NCBI GenBank assembly: GCA_027627225.1
Contig: CM051034.1
Location: 17,158,980 to 17,222,979, forward strand
Direction of reading: 5' to 3'
From: Congeria kusceri
Taxonomy: Eukaryota; Mollusca; Bivalvia; Myida; Dreissenidae
Length of the DNA stretch: 64,000 nucleotides
Shown: positions 44,503 through 59,500 of the stretch, in pieces
How positions within the stretch are numbered: the stretch's first letter is position 1
Layout: the number at the start of each line of letters is the position of its first letter
Notes under the pieces: model-generated
Told to the model about the DNA's origin: nothing
Databases searched by the model: none
Seen by the model: only the letters and a program-made list of their open reading frames with translations
Made by a program: the position numbers and the translations under genes

Positions 44503-47500
44503 GTTGGGATTAATGTCACACTCTGGTTTTGATGTCACTCAGGGATTTCAGTTGATGCTAAGTCTTATTTAATTTTGATGGGATTTTTTTGGCCACTTCT
44601 AAAATTAAAGTTCTGAACCTTTATCAACACAAGTTAACGTTCCTGTGACTTCAGCATTTTGATCCCTGAAATACTCATTTTAACATGGTCACCTCAAAAT
44701 TTTAAGCCAGCGGTCATTTCAAAATCTACTGCAATCCCTGTCACTGTTTTATAGTATTGTGAATTTGTTATGAAATTTTATGGTGAAAATGTAATTCTAA
44801 TCCTTAATAAGAATTTATTTGTACATAGCCACTCAGGTAGCGATTTTCTTTGAGCAGAAATTGGCAAAATGTAGTTTTGTGTTATTTTATGTCATACACA
44901 AGCATAAATATACCAGTCTCAATACAAAATTACAATCAACTTTTCAACTCAATGCAAAAATGTTATGTATGTCTACATAACTTGTGGTCAAGTACTTCAA
45001 CTGTAACCCCTTTGGAAGAACAGAATTTTTAGAATGTTTCACTTATTTCTTCATTCTATTATATTGGATTCCAGGATTGTTTGACTGAAAAATTATCCAT
45101 AACCATGTTACCTGTATGTAAGGTTTAAATGTCAATAATGCACAGCTCCCCTTGGCTTTTAATTTACTTTAGCCAAATTAATCATACTACATGGTTATTT
45201 TGGGTATTTATGACGAAAAAGTTGTAGCCAACTGGAAATTTCATTAGCCAAACTTTTTAATTTGTAGCCATCGGCTAATTTGGCTATTGGCAGAATGATT
45301 CCTGAAATGAAGGACTATGCTTTTCCCTAGGATGACGAGGCCATAGAAGAACTGGATTTTGACCTTGACGCTCTTTGCAAACCTAAACGCAAGGGACGCA
45401 GGTCAGTTGAGAAGCAGAATTCACAATCAGCGAGCGGGGAACGCAAGAAACTAGCCGCCGTTCATTGCCTGACTGCAGTCAGTGATGAGGTACATAGTGT
45501 GTTGGTTACATCATTGAAAATTGACAATAATTGTGTGTACTTATGCTCTTGACGACGTTTTTCTTGACTTTCAAGGATCCTTTTCCAGAATATAGAGAGG
45601 TTATTTTATCTTTTATTAATGATTTTTTGTGGGCAAGATCCTTTTCCCGAGTATAGAGATAGGTTATTTTATCTTATTAATGATTTTTTGTGGGCAAGAT
45701 CCTTTTCCCGAGTATATAGATAGGTTATTTGATCTTTTATTAATGATTTTTTGTGGGCAAGATCCTTTTCCCGAGTATAGAGATAGGTTATTTTATCTTT
45801 TATTAATGATTTTTTGTGGGCAAGATTTTTGTGGTCAAGGTCAACCCTTCCTTCAAGGTCAATATCTGACCTAGATTTTAGGTCAATGTCTACTGTTCAT
45901 TCAAGGTCAAGGCCAACCCTTCAAGGTCAGTATCTGACCTAGATTTTAGGTCAATGTCTACTGTTCATTCAAGGTCAAGGTCATAGGTTGGATTGGAGTG
46001 TATTATGAAGAAGAAATGTATAATATTTCTCTGTATGTTATAGATGTACATTTGGAGACTATATTTACATCATATTAAATAAATATTGCATTAACAATTT
46101 GCAAATCTGATAAAACAAACTGTATCACAACTGAGTTGTCAGATGTGTTTAATATTTAATACTTCCCTGTCCATCTTGTTATGCTATTAATTTTAAACAG
46201 CTGTTGTTGTATTATGTGATAAACTGTTACATCATTCTTTAGTCTTAAAATACTTTCAAATCATGGGGCCTAAATCTGTCATTTTACAGTCGAAATAAGG
46301 CTGCTTTCCTCAGCAATAAAAGTCAGAAATTCCCCCAGAAGTAAAAATTTTAAACAAAAATTAACATAATTAATTGTTTTACCTTTAAAAACAGACTTTC
46401 AATTAGAGAGACTGTATTTTCCTTTTAACAATATAGCCACTGATATATCTAGAATGGTTTATTGAATGCAACAGACTATTGAAAGTAATATTATTAGTCC
46501 CCTACCGGTGTTTCACCGGAGGGGACTATAGGTTTGCTGTCCGTCCATCTGTCACGCCGTCCGTCCGCAAAATATTGTTCCTGTGATAACTAAAAAAGTA
46601 CCGAAGATACTTCGATGAAACTTGGTATACAATATAAACGGCAATGTGAGTATTATGCATGACCTTAGTGTTTAATCTAGAAGGGCAGAGGGGCATGGCG
46701 CTTGATTTGGAAAAGGGGCATTTTGTGCGCGGTGACACTGGTAAAAAGGGCACATTAGATTAATATAGTTGTTTCTTGAAGTATTACTGACTGATTCCTT
46801 TTATATATTTGATGATTATTAAGTCAATTTATTAACACATTTTAATTTTCCAATATTATAAGTTCCTATTATAATTAAGTTACATTATTTGCAAAGATCA
46901 GAAAAATTATTTATTTATTATTCATAAGTATTTCCAATGGCAATCAAACAAGACAACTTTTTAACTAAAACGGTTTATGGGCAAGTTAAAATCATGCTTA
47001 TTAATGGTAAAATCCTATTACTCTGGAATAATTTTTATTTTTAATCTTTTTTATTGTATTAAATATTTTTATTTTCATCATTATGGTTTATATGAATTAT
47101 TCTGTTGATGATGACCTTGCTACTACTATTTTGGTTAATGATGAAAAGCAAAAGTCAAGACTAAACATTAAGAAAACAAACATTGAAATTCGGATTGAAA
47201 TGATTTATCAGAATATGTTTGTCCGAAATTAGAGCTAGTTCTGCGAATTGTTTTATCTAGGAATTTTGGTTATTATTGGAAGAAATCTTGTATACACGTG
47301 TATTTTTTCATAGTTTATGAATAAAGACAACATTGAGTCTACATTTATATGCATTCTGCCCTTTGTTATCACGTTTATCATAAATATTCACGAAACAAAA
47401 ACGTTAGAAATTGCATATGAAAACGAGGCTGTTAAAAGCAGACAATTTACGTCCGTTTTTAAAATAAAATCAGCATGTTTTTATTGTTTCTGGACACAAA

Positions 47501-50500
47501 CTCGTAATCTGACTGCCCCTACTGCTGATCTTATCAGTTGGTCACAGATTAGTTTATAATAACATGCCATTACAAAGGGCCGTCGTTAACAATCAATACA
47601 GTTGATAGATAAGAGGGCACGAGGTGCTAATTGCCTTTGAAAAAGGGCAGGGTGGCGGATCAATAAAGGGGCGTGGCGCGGCGCCGCGCTGATTAGGTCT
47701 GGATAAAACACCAGAACTTTTATTTCTCACCAGAGGTCAAAGGTCACGTGACTGTTACTAAAAATAGAAATAAACTAAATACTGTTGTTATTGGAAAAGT
47801 ACATAAGATTGGTACAAAGATTGAACTAAAGGTTTGCCATCCGTCTGTGTGTCTCTCTATCTGTTCGTCTTTATGTGTGTCCGTCCGTCTGTCTGTCCGT
47901 CCCCAAAACCTGGTACCTGCAATAACTCAAAAAGTACTGAACTTATTTCGATGAAACTGGGTATACATATAAACAGCAATGTGGCAATGTGAGGATTATG
48001 CACGACCTTTTTTATCACCAGAGGTCAAAGGTCACATGACTGTTACTCAAAACAGAAATAAACTAAATACTGTTATAATTCAAAATGGACATAAGATATA
48101 TCCATGAAACTTGGTACAGAGATTGAAATATAGGTTTGCCATCTGTCTGTGTGTCGTTCTATCTGTGTGTCGTTCTGTCTGTTTGTCCCTATGTCTGTCT
48201 GTCCGTCTGTCCCCAAAACCTGGATCCTGTGATAAATCGGAAAGTACTGAAGACACTTTGATGAAACTTTGTATGCAACAGCAATGTGAAAATTATGCAC
48301 GACCTTTTATTTTTCACCAGAGGTCAAAGGTCAAGTGACTGTTACTTAAAATAGAAATAAACTTAATACAGTAATATTTTGAAAAGTGCATAAGATATGA
48401 TCATGAAACTTCATGAAACTTGGTACACAGATTGGACTATGGGTTTGTCCTCTGTCTGTGTGCGTCTGTCTGTCGGTTCGTCCGTCGGTCTCACTCTGTC
48501 TGTCTGTCCCGTCCCCAAAACCTGGATCCTGCAATAACTCGAAAAGTACTGAAGATACTTTGATGAAACTTTGCATACATAGAAAGAGCAAGGTGAGGAT
48601 TGTAGACGACCCTTTATTTTTCACCAGAGGTTAAAGGTCACGTGACTGTTACTTAAAATAGAAATACACTTAATACTGTAATAATTTGAAAAGAACATAA
48701 CATATGATCATGAAACTTGGTACACAGAATGGACTATAGATTGCCCTCTGTCAGTTTAGTACTGCAATTAACTCGAAAAGTAACTCGAATGTCTGGTCAA
48801 TGTTACTAAAATAGAAAAAAAAAACAACTTAATACTGCAGTGACAAATGGGATTTGAATATGAAACTTTGTACATCTACAGATAAAGGGCAATTTGACGG
48901 TGTTGCACAATGTTTGTTTAGTAGGGGTTTTCACGGGTAGGGGACTCCTATCAAAGCCTTGTGTTATTATAAAATTCCCCCTTGTTAGAAAATGACGCCA
49001 ATATTCCTCCATTGGCTGCAGGTGGATTCCCCCTAAACAGAGAGAGGGCACTGTGAAATACTGTTGAAAAACTTAAAATGAATTAAGTTAAATTGTAAAA
49101 TCAAAATAAAGAAAAATATTGTGAAATATGAACATTCTGCCTTAACTCAGACACTAAAGTCAAACCCTAAATATGTTTACTCATGAAACTTCATATTAAT
49201 ATTTTTCTGTGTTGGCAACATACTTGTTAATTATTAACTTAATATAACATGTTATTAACTTAATAACAGTAAAATACAAAATAATCTAGCTGACCAAAAC
49301 TGTAAGACATTGAATTATATCTGTGCCTGATTAGATTTCCTTTTATAACTGATTTTATCACTTCCTAAATCTTACCAGGATGTTAATTTTTTCAGTGTAA
49401 TGTCAACAGTTTCTAGCATTTGATTTTGTAAACAGGAAGCAGTTTGCAAAGTGGAACATGTTAGTCAAGCTAATTAACTAATTAGTACCTGCTCGAAAAC
49501 TTAATTGCTGAACTTGCCAATTAGTTCATTCCTGTAATTATAATATAACCAATGGCTGCATAATAGATCCACATTATCCAGTTAAATGCACACATTTACA
49601 GTCATATGGCAGTTGATTTTGACATTGATGCATTCAAATAAGGATTAATTTAATCAATGTAAACTTTGTATTTTAAAGAATATAAAAATTTGTCCTTCAT
49701 GAGGATGAAAAATGAAGTACAAGAAAATACTAACATTATGGGAAGTAAGAAATCACTTATATTCGACCTTTGTTTATTTCTCATCAAGGTGTATAAGCAA
49801 TTTCGTTATGTTTTCAGTTAGTTTAAACGCTTTACAACTAAGTAGTGGCAACTAAAAATAATGGGCTTTAAATCAGAAGTGTAATTAGAGCAATTTACAT
49901 GCTGACTTGATGTCTTCGTATATGTGTCTTAGAACATGTAAACTTGTATGTGTGTTTAACAGCGTTCTCCATGGCTAGTCATTTTATTTAGCCAAATTTA
50001 TCTTTCATTGTTGAAGCCATTTTAATTCTAATGTACTTGTAGAGTTGTTTGAAAGATAAAAAGTAGGAAATTTTTTAGCCCTGGGCTAATAAAGCTAATG
50101 GCAGAGTGAGCCCTAGTGCATGTTTCTACCAGCGTGAAACTACTGTGTCTGATATAGAAATGTTAAGCAGATACAATAGTTTCACGCTCAACCACAATGT
50201 GTCTGTTTGTTCTTCAGAAATCGGGCATTGAGACGCTGGTGGAAGAATTGTGCTCCAAGCTCAAGGACAGTGAGATTCATGGTAAGTCTTGAATTGTTTT
50301 CTACTAGTTGTTCCAGGTTGATAGTACAAATGAGGTGTGTCGTGAGAAAACCGGGCTTTATGCATCTGCGTAAAGTGTCGTCCCTGAATAGCCTGTGCAG
50401 TCTGCACAGGCTAATCCAGGACAGCATTGTTCGCCTACAGTGGATTTATGTTTAAAAGAGACTTTTTGAACAGAAAATACCATAAAAGGGGAAAGTGCTG

Positions 50501-53500
50501 GACTGCACAGGCTGATCCAGGACGACACTTTACGCACCTGCATTAAGCCCGGTTTTTCCACGACATGCCTCAATAGTTTTATTCTTGAACTGACCATATG
50601 ATGTTGCAGAGCTCCAGATACATGTAACTTTCTAGGGCTATTCTTATTTTCTCCCTAAGGCCAAAAATAAAAGTTAGTTTGTTTGCCATTGTCTACCTAC
50701 CCGACGAAAAGGTCCCTACTAAAAAGTTTTTTTCTTTGTTAAATCAACCAGTTGTTTTTTTATAATTCCTAATATTCTATTTTTCTTTGGGTTAAATGAA
50801 AGCTGACTCTTTCATTTGCTTTCATTTCGGTCGTTTTCCATTGGGTTAATAATTAACTGTATCAGCTAAACCCTTGCTTATAATTGGCCATATCAAAATG
50901 CAATTCTAATAATGTTTTATCAAACTTGTGAAAACAACAGGCAGTTTGTAAGCGTTCATTGTCTAATTAAAAGATGATTGCTAGCAAGCTCTCGTTATAT
51001 CAACAGACCCTTGATTATATTATTAGAAGCAATGCCTGTGTTGTATGTAATATTTTGACGCTGAATGGATCATTCATAAATTTACATTTTTTTTCCAAAA
51101 ATAAAAAATATATAAAATGCCTACCTACCTACCCGTTACCAGCAACCTTGGGTAGGCAATGGCAAACAAACAATTTTTTAAGGTTGGCCTAATTTAAAAC
51201 TGAAAAGTTGCTGGTTAAACCATACTGTGCATACAAATTGTTGAAATCTCATTGAAAGCTTGATCTGAACATTTCACTTAAGTGTAACTTACATGTAAGT
51301 TAAGATTTCCCTTGAGAGCTTTGTGAATACCAGCCCTGATATGAGGCTCGTCGTGGGAAAATCGGTCTTAATGCATGTGTGTAAAATGTCGTCCCGGATT
51401 AGCCTGTGCAGTTCGCACAGGCTAATCCAGGACGGCACTTTCCGCCTACAGTGGATTTATGTTTAGAAGAGACTTCCTTGAAACAGAAAATACCATAAAA
51501 GCGGTAAGTGTCGCTCCGGATTAGCTTGTGCGGACTGCACAGGCTAATCCGGGACGACGACGCACATGCATTAAGACCTGTTTTTCTACGACGCGCCGCG
51601 TATGTATTTGAAGTTTCCCTTACATAACCCTCCCCCTAATGCAGTCTGTGTCATTTCAGCGTCTGCCAGTCCAGTGCTAAAGTCTCGATCCTGCACCAGT
51701 GAGGACAGTGATGACAGTTGCGTGGGGCTGAAAAATCCTGCTCAGAGGTATGCATCGCTGGTAGCTCTTTGTGAGTGTGGGAGTACTTGTGTTTATCTGT
51801 GATCTTTCGTTTGGGATATCTACAATACCGTAATTCACCTAAATGTTCGGCCTAGATAAATATTCGGACACCATATTTTTTATGTGCAAATAATTTATTT
51901 TACGTATCTAAATCAGGACACTTAAATGAAAGTATTTTTTCTAACTATTCGTACATATAAATCTGTTACCTATATCACGAGTTTTTTTTGTTAAATCCGT
52001 AAGTCAAATAACGTCGCTTTGCCAACCCAACTAACACAACTTGCCACATTGTTGTATACTTATCAACAAAGCATGTACCACACAGCATGACATCAGACTG
52101 CTTTCTATGCAATTTGAAAGCCTCTTAACTGGACTGTGTTAATTGGTAGATGTGTGAGGTGTCAATCAAACACGAGCTGATACTGCACTCCCGATTGAGC
52201 CTATATTGGTTGCTAAGCAACAGGCGTTCGTCTGCATGATTTGGATCGACTAAATCAAGCGTCTTGACAATTATGCAGAATTCAAATCGGACAGTTTCGG
52301 CGTTAGTATTGTTGCATTGTTAACGTTTCGAGGAATGAAATGTTTATGAAATTACCGGGTAGTACATTTGTAATTCAAAATATTTGCACATAACAAATTA
52401 TTAAAGGTTCTTCTTTTAGCGTATTGTTTAATGCGTTGCTTTTTTTTTTGCAGTCCATTACAGTCGTGTCCGGTAATCTTGCGCGTCCGGTAATCTTGCG
52501 CACTACGCAGTTAGGCATTTTTGGAAGACGGCGCGTTATATATACTGACGTTTACCGAAATATTAAATTTTAAAGGAGCCAAAACAACTGTATTCAATGA
52601 AAATAAACATAGTTTTTGTATTTATAATTACCTTATGACTGATTTTAATCAAGTATCCATGAGTTGTAAACACCGACCTACTTAGGCATAAATCCGGTTT
52701 GCTGGATAAAATTCCTCGATTATATAACGGAATATTATAAATTATGCATAATTGTTTCATTTCCTGATCAAAGTTTGGTATTTATATTTTCTGAGCTCTA
52801 CAACAGACATCGTATACAGACGAAATTGAATCTTTTTCCCGCCAATCTGTCGATTTTAAGCTCCGGGCATGCGCAAAGGCCACTTGCTTTTTAATTACGG
52901 AATCCTGTTATGAAAAGACAAATACACTTTACTTCGTTAAACTATCTTTTTGTATTGTGTTTGTATCAAATAACTAGTTTTAATTTGCTTTTTTGATGTT
53001 ATAGTCACATCTCGTCAAAGTATAGTTACTTAATGATGAAAGAAGCCTGCAGTGATGATAAAAAACTTGAACACATTGATTTATCTGGACATTTTTACTG
53101 AACAGATTTATAAGTTTGTTTTATGATCTGAATTGGACACCATACTTTTACATTAAGCATTTAATGACGTCATTTTCAAAAGTGCGCAAGATTACCGGAC
53201 ACTGGAATTGTTAAAAAACGGTGCGAGTTATTTTGTTTTGATTTCGATTCGGATAGTTTTTTATTGAATATTTCAGATATGGTTGTGTTTCTAAATGCAA
53301 GACAGACTGTCGTTTATGTTCAGTAAAAATTAAATTGCTACGTTTTTTTAATCCGATGTTTATCACACAATTAGTGCTTAACTGCGCAAGATTACCGGAC
53401 AGCATCGTATCATCGAGATGCACGACACGAATTTGATGAAGACTTTGATCAACAGTGTTACATTGTAAATTACAATTGTTAAAATATTTTACTGATTTTG

Positions 53501-56500
53501 AACACAAATTTATTATAAATAAAGTATTTGCGCGCATGTTTACTGTGTTTTGTTGTTTATGTTTATCTATAAATGCTAGTCTAAGTGTATTGTGTAAAAA
53601 GGTGTCTGTATTGAGTTATTTCTTTCATTAAACATTAACAAGTTTAGGATCCTGTTAAAATCGAATATTTTAAATAACTAATAATGAAAACAAACTCAAT
53701 ACTTACTGTAAACAAAAAAACAAAAACGAACTACAAATACCTGTTACTTTAATCTTTAATAATAATACAGTGAATGTGTACTCACTATGGAAATACACAC
53801 CTGATGATGATATAAAGTATGTTTAAATGTGTTCATGCACTGTCGTCGTATGCGCACTGGATGTCCTCCGGTCCAAAGCCTTCAAATTCATCATCGTCGT
53901 CGTCGTTCAAACTGTTAATACGCCTTTTGCGACGTACGCCAGCTGCTGTCAATTGAGCGACCCCACTTTACAACATCAAACGGCTTTTGGCAAAATTTAT
54001 AATAAGGTGTTTATTGATAAACAAAGGATTTTTATTTAACAATTATTGACTGAATATCACATTGTGCGCCTTGTGTGCTCACACTTCGGTAAGACACTTC
54101 GTAATTATTTTACGTTCCGGTACCCCGTTTTCTTGAGTATCTTAATTTTCGGCCGAATTTTTTAGGGATTTTTTTTGGTATCTAAATAATCGGCCGCAAA
54201 AAAAAATTATTATTTTTTCGCGACCGAACATTTAGGTGAATTACGGTATATCAAGACCAAGACCAAGCTTATAGTACTTCTCAGTAAAAGTTTACTGTTA
54301 AAACTTTACATAAAAAATGTAATTAGTTTCATTTGATAAAAAAGTACTGTAATGCTGTTATAATGCTTTGGTAGACTAAAAAATAAAAAAATCTATAAAA
54401 AATCTTACTGTTATGTTTATTTGAAATCTTACTTGTTTTTTTGCTGTTAGATAGAATCTCTTCTAATCTAGAACATCTTACAGTGTTCCCGCTACTTTTC
54501 ATAAATGAGGCTTCACCAATCCCTCTGTGCACCCCTTCCTTGTAGAAATCATAAGTAAATCATAGTAATTGGGGATTTCATTGCTTAAACTGGAGCAAAT
54601 GTGGGTGTTGGGGAACACTGTATTTATATATATTATGCCATCTAGAATTGCATGTAATAGAATGTCACCAACTTAACTTGTGTTTGCAGATACTACGCAG
54701 CATTTCCAGCTCTACACGGCGGAGTGGTGACCTCAGGTAACTCTTCTGCCTCGAGTACTGTCTGGCATAACAACCCTCTAGTCAGCAAGAGTCGCACCAG
54801 GAAACCCTCGGACGAGGACACGTTCAGCGCGAGTGAAGACGCAGAAATTCTGAAGATCACTAAGCCTGTCGCGATTCCTGTTCCGAAAGAGAAGAAACAC
54901 AGGAAAAGTCACTCCAGACCTCATAAAGAGAATTGGAGCCGAAGTAACAGCAAAAGTCGGAAAGAGAAGCCTCGATCGGCAGGTGGAAGTCGGAATGGTA
55001 AACCTTCACAGAAGGAGCAGCCGAAACCACAGGAGTTTCCAATATGGCCACCAGGTTTTGCTAAACTGGATCCAATAATTTTGCAGAATTTAGATATTCT
55101 GGATGAAGATTTTGTCTTCATTTCAGACTATCCGAAACGTCCGAATAACGAGCTTTGCTCCAGAGTTGAATCACTTCTAAAAGGTATGCTTCTGCCAACT
55201 CCTGTAAAATCGTACAAGGACTTGCAAGATGTAGATGAACATCCGACGGAAGAATTGCAGATATCAAAAAAGCATGCAAAGGATGATCCTAAACCTGTCG
55301 AAAATGATTCTGTCTGGAAAAACAACTGTAAAAATGAACAAGAAATAAACGACAAAAAGGAAACATTGCCTCGAGATGAAAACATTAGTCCAGAACTAAA
55401 AGAGCAAGAAATCTGGTACACACAGCCGATTGGAGCCATATTGCACAGTCAAGAAGATCGGGTTGATAATACCAATTCCAAACTTCGACTCTACAAACGG
55501 AACAGCAATCCTGCCTTTTCGCCTGCTGTTGAAGATGAGCATGTTTCAAACATCAACTCGACATCAAGCTCTGTCGCCAGCCCTGTCAGTGAGCATTCAA
55601 GAAGCTTAAGTGTCTCTTCAAATCACAGTGATGACATCTTTGATGGGTCAGTTCTCATTCCTGACTGGCTCACTCAAGTGATTTCAGCGAGTGAAAGCAA
55701 GTCTGAAACTTGTGAGGATACAAATTTTCCCCTTCCTTTCCAATCTTCAAGCCCATTTCTTTCTGAATCTTTGACTCTTGGGAACTCGGAATCAGCTTTT
55801 GACGAGAACAATTTTGTAACATGCCAAACCATTTGGGGAGAACAGGATGCTGATGAGGAAGACCATCTACTAACTCTGCAACCTTTATCTACAAGCAGTG
55901 GCCAGGGCTTGTGCCTGCTGGACGCACATGAAGACATCAACACTCCAACCCCAGTTGACAGTTCTGATAACCCAGAGGAAGCCACAGTGTCAGTGTCTCT
56001 GGTAGACATGGACTACATGGCCAGATTCTTGGACTGCTCTACTCCCAATTGGCAATCTGTCACGCCAGAAGAAAGTCTGGACATCTCCAGCCTGCCAAGA
56101 CGGGCAAGTATCAACGCCTACTGGCAGAGCCAGGTTTTATTTGACAACTCTCCAGGCAACACTGATCTAGAGGAGACCTTCTGGAAGCCTGTACTAGCTA
56201 TCTATGACCTGTTTTGTTGGCAGCCGTTTGGTGCAAGCCCCTATTCTCAGCTTTGGGATGTTAACATTCAGAAACGTATCAAGGTCTCCCCATGGGGAGT
56301 TTCAAACTATGAAGGCCCAGCTTTCATTTTCTTGCAAGGCTCCAACACTGAAGACGTGCCTAATGAGCAAAATGAGAACACTCTGATTCCTAGAATTTCT
56401 ATTGACATTGTGTCTGATGCTAATACTGAGGGTTCTTCGTTCATGGAGAAGGATGAATCTGATACCGAGTATTGTCAACCATTCCACTTCTTTGATCGCA

Positions 56501-59500
56501 GTTTGTCCATGGGAGATGTCCCGTCCCTCTGGGAGGAAGGGGATCACTCAAAGAAAGTGGATCCAAAGTTGTCTAAGAGCTTTGAGCTGGTGCCCTCTGA
56601 ACATTCAGCCTTTAAAGACGTGCCACGAAAGCTCCTGCATGTCCAGAGTGAGCCAAACCTGGTGCAGTTTCGTCAAGACTTTGTTGATGAAAGCCAGGGA
56701 TGTGCCAGTTCACCGCACGAACACTTGTATTTCTCTCCAAAGACACATTTCCGTCCAATAACGCCATCGCACGTCCCAGAGGCAGTGTGTACAAGTCCCA
56801 AACAACAGGTTTGCCACGATCTGTTCGGAGGTTTGCCATCCACTAAAACACCATACCAGCAATACCATGTGACAGATGATAGTGGCGAAGAGGAGGCCTT
56901 TGTGCCAAGCTTCAAGTTGAAAAATTACAGCAAAAGCATTCAAACAGGGGAGAGCTTTGACAAATCTGAGAGTCCAGTCATAAACGAGGTCTGGGATTTA
57001 GAGGAGAAGGATACGCCAGAAACTCTCACATTGAGCATCATTGAAGACTTGATGGGAGAGAAACTAGAGGCCGACAAGTTCCTCCCGATATGCGAGGACC
57101 TTGATACAGCCAACACAGATTCTGCTGATGAAACGGACTACGGCGGCAATCAGTGCGTTGATCTTGAATTTGAACGGCTTCACGATAACAAGCCCAGGTG
57201 TCATGCACAGGCACATGCAAACGAGGCTTTTTATCACCATGGTAAGCAGAACAGCGGTGACGGATCCTGTTTAGATTACGGTCTCCTGGGAGATGTTGTG
57301 GATTACAGAGTGGAGAGCTTCATGGCCACGTTTCCACACACCCAGGACTGGCCGGATGGTGGGGCAGGCGGGGCTCATCAGCCAATGGACGCTATCTGGA
57401 CAGACTCCACTAGCGAGGGTCACTCGTCTTGGTGCCCCGGTAGGCAGGAAGAAGGCCAGGAGGCACAGTTTGTGGGCCACGAGTCAGACGCTGATAAATA
57501 CAGAAACATTTGGAGCACTACAGGGCATGAATATTTGTCTGTTGGCATCGGTATGGATTCCTCATCTGCTCAGAACTATTGTAAATATGCTGAAGATGAG
57601 GAGTATGACAATGTTCCACCCTGCGATACGTTGTACAGCCATATTTACTTTGAAAACCTTGCCAGGGAAGGCGAGATGTACCGCAGGCAACACACTGTCG
57701 AAGATCAAGCCGATGACGCAGAGGCTAACCCAGTGCAGCCTTGTGAGGCTGAAAATGTTGGTTTCCATGGTTACGCAAGCTTTCCAGAGGGGGGCAATGT
57801 AGAAGAACGAAGCGATGAAGAAGTGAACTTCGCCATGAATCCTGATTTCTTTAGTGTGAAACTTGTTCACAAAAACAAGATGTCAGACCAGAAACCAAAG
57901 CCTTCGGATCAGGTATATTTTCAAATCCTCGCCCATCTATATACCAGTATATGGACTGTTTTGTTTTAGGATGCATCTTAGTTAAATTGAAGTATTGTTA
58001 ACTTGTTTTTCACCAAAAAATTAAGAAATGTGTACATATAGATGTAATTACTGTCAACAGATTTTTTTAACAAAGCCTCTTTGTCTATCGAAGTAAATTA
58101 AAATGTTGACTGGATCGATTTCTTGTAATTTACATTGTTTGGCACCATTTACCATTGTCATTTATTTACATCAGTGCCCATTATTTATAAAGATCAGTGC
58201 CCATTATTTATAAAAATTCTTACGCTATTGTTAACGTAAGTTAAAAATATGTCAAAATTATAATTTGTGTTTGATACATTATACCTTGTATTATTTGCAT
58301 GAAAATACTTAATATTAACAGTTTTGAAACTCTATAGCAACTTCTATGTCGAAATCTCCAAACAATGCATTAATTTGTCAGAAAATACAAAGGTGGAGCG
58401 TCGTGATAAAACCGGGCTTAATGCATTTGCGTAAAGTGTCGTCCGCACAGGCTAATCCAGGACGGCACTTTCCGCCTACAGTGGATTTATGTTTAGAAGA
58501 GACTTCCTTGAAACAGAAAATACCATACAAGCAGAAAGTGCCGTCCTGGATTAGCCTGTGCGGACTGCACAGGCTAATCCGGGACGACATTTTACACACA
58601 TGCATTAAGACCGGTTTTCTCACGACGCACCACAAATATAAAATTTCAGAATTTTAAGGTTTTACTTAAATTTTTAATTAGATTCTTTATATATACCAGC
58701 CCTGGGCTCATATCCATAAAGATACTTGATAAAAACTTAAGTAAAACTATTAAATTATTTATGTGTGTGGCGTTTAATGTATATTTGATTTTTTATTGAA
58801 AGGTTTTATTCTAGTAAATTTTAAAAAGGTTGGCCTAATCTACCATTTTTGGTGTTCAGGAATAATTGAATTTAATTTGAAAATTGGATATAAAACTTTC
58901 ACCTACCAGTAACTTAGAACTTCAGTTAAGATTTTCATTAGAAGCTTAATGAAAACAGGCCCTGAAACCTGTTAACATAGGTCGCAGTGCTGTAATGGAT
59001 ATGAGGCGTGTCGTGGGAAAACTGGTCTTAATGCATGCGCGTATAGTGTCATCCCTTTTCCGTCTACAGTGGATATATGTTTAGAAGAGACTTCCTTGAA
59101 ACAGAAAATACCATAAAAACGGAAAGTGTTGTCCTGGATTAGCCTGTGCAGACTGCACATGCTAATCCGGGACGACACTTTACGCACGTGCATTAAGCCT
59201 GGTTTTCCCACGACATGCCTCATATGGTTTCTGCCTTGCAATTGGGAGGTTATGAGTGCGATCCCTACTCCGGGAACATTCAAGTCATCATTCTCAAAAT
59301 ATGCCAAGTACTGGTTCTACCCAGGAAACTGACTCGAAAGTGCTTCAAGAGGCCCCTGGCTTTTGACACAATCAAACTAAAAATAAATAGGTTTAAACTT
59401 AAACCCCCAAACAAACAGCTGTTGTGAATGTCGATGTTCTGTTCAGGACAAGAAGTCGTATGGTTCCTTTGACTTGGCCCCGATGCCGGATGATGCAGTG

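Larger units (their letters stand above)
51826..54248 (-). mobile_element. 2.4-kb DNA transposon with TACCGTAATTCACCTAAATG ends
   Basis: Inverted ends TACCGTAATTCACCTAAATG then TTCGG / CCGAACATTTAGGTGAATTA then CGGTA, about 25 perfect bases. The minus strand carries the last coding bit of a transposase-like frame at 53833-53960. A second element is nested at about 52467-53401. Confidence 0.85.

Noticed and set aside
56673..57870. Minus-strand and alternate-frame ORFs of up to 169 codons within the large KIAA0232 exon
   Set aside because: They are shadows of a conserved 3.2-kb coding exon.
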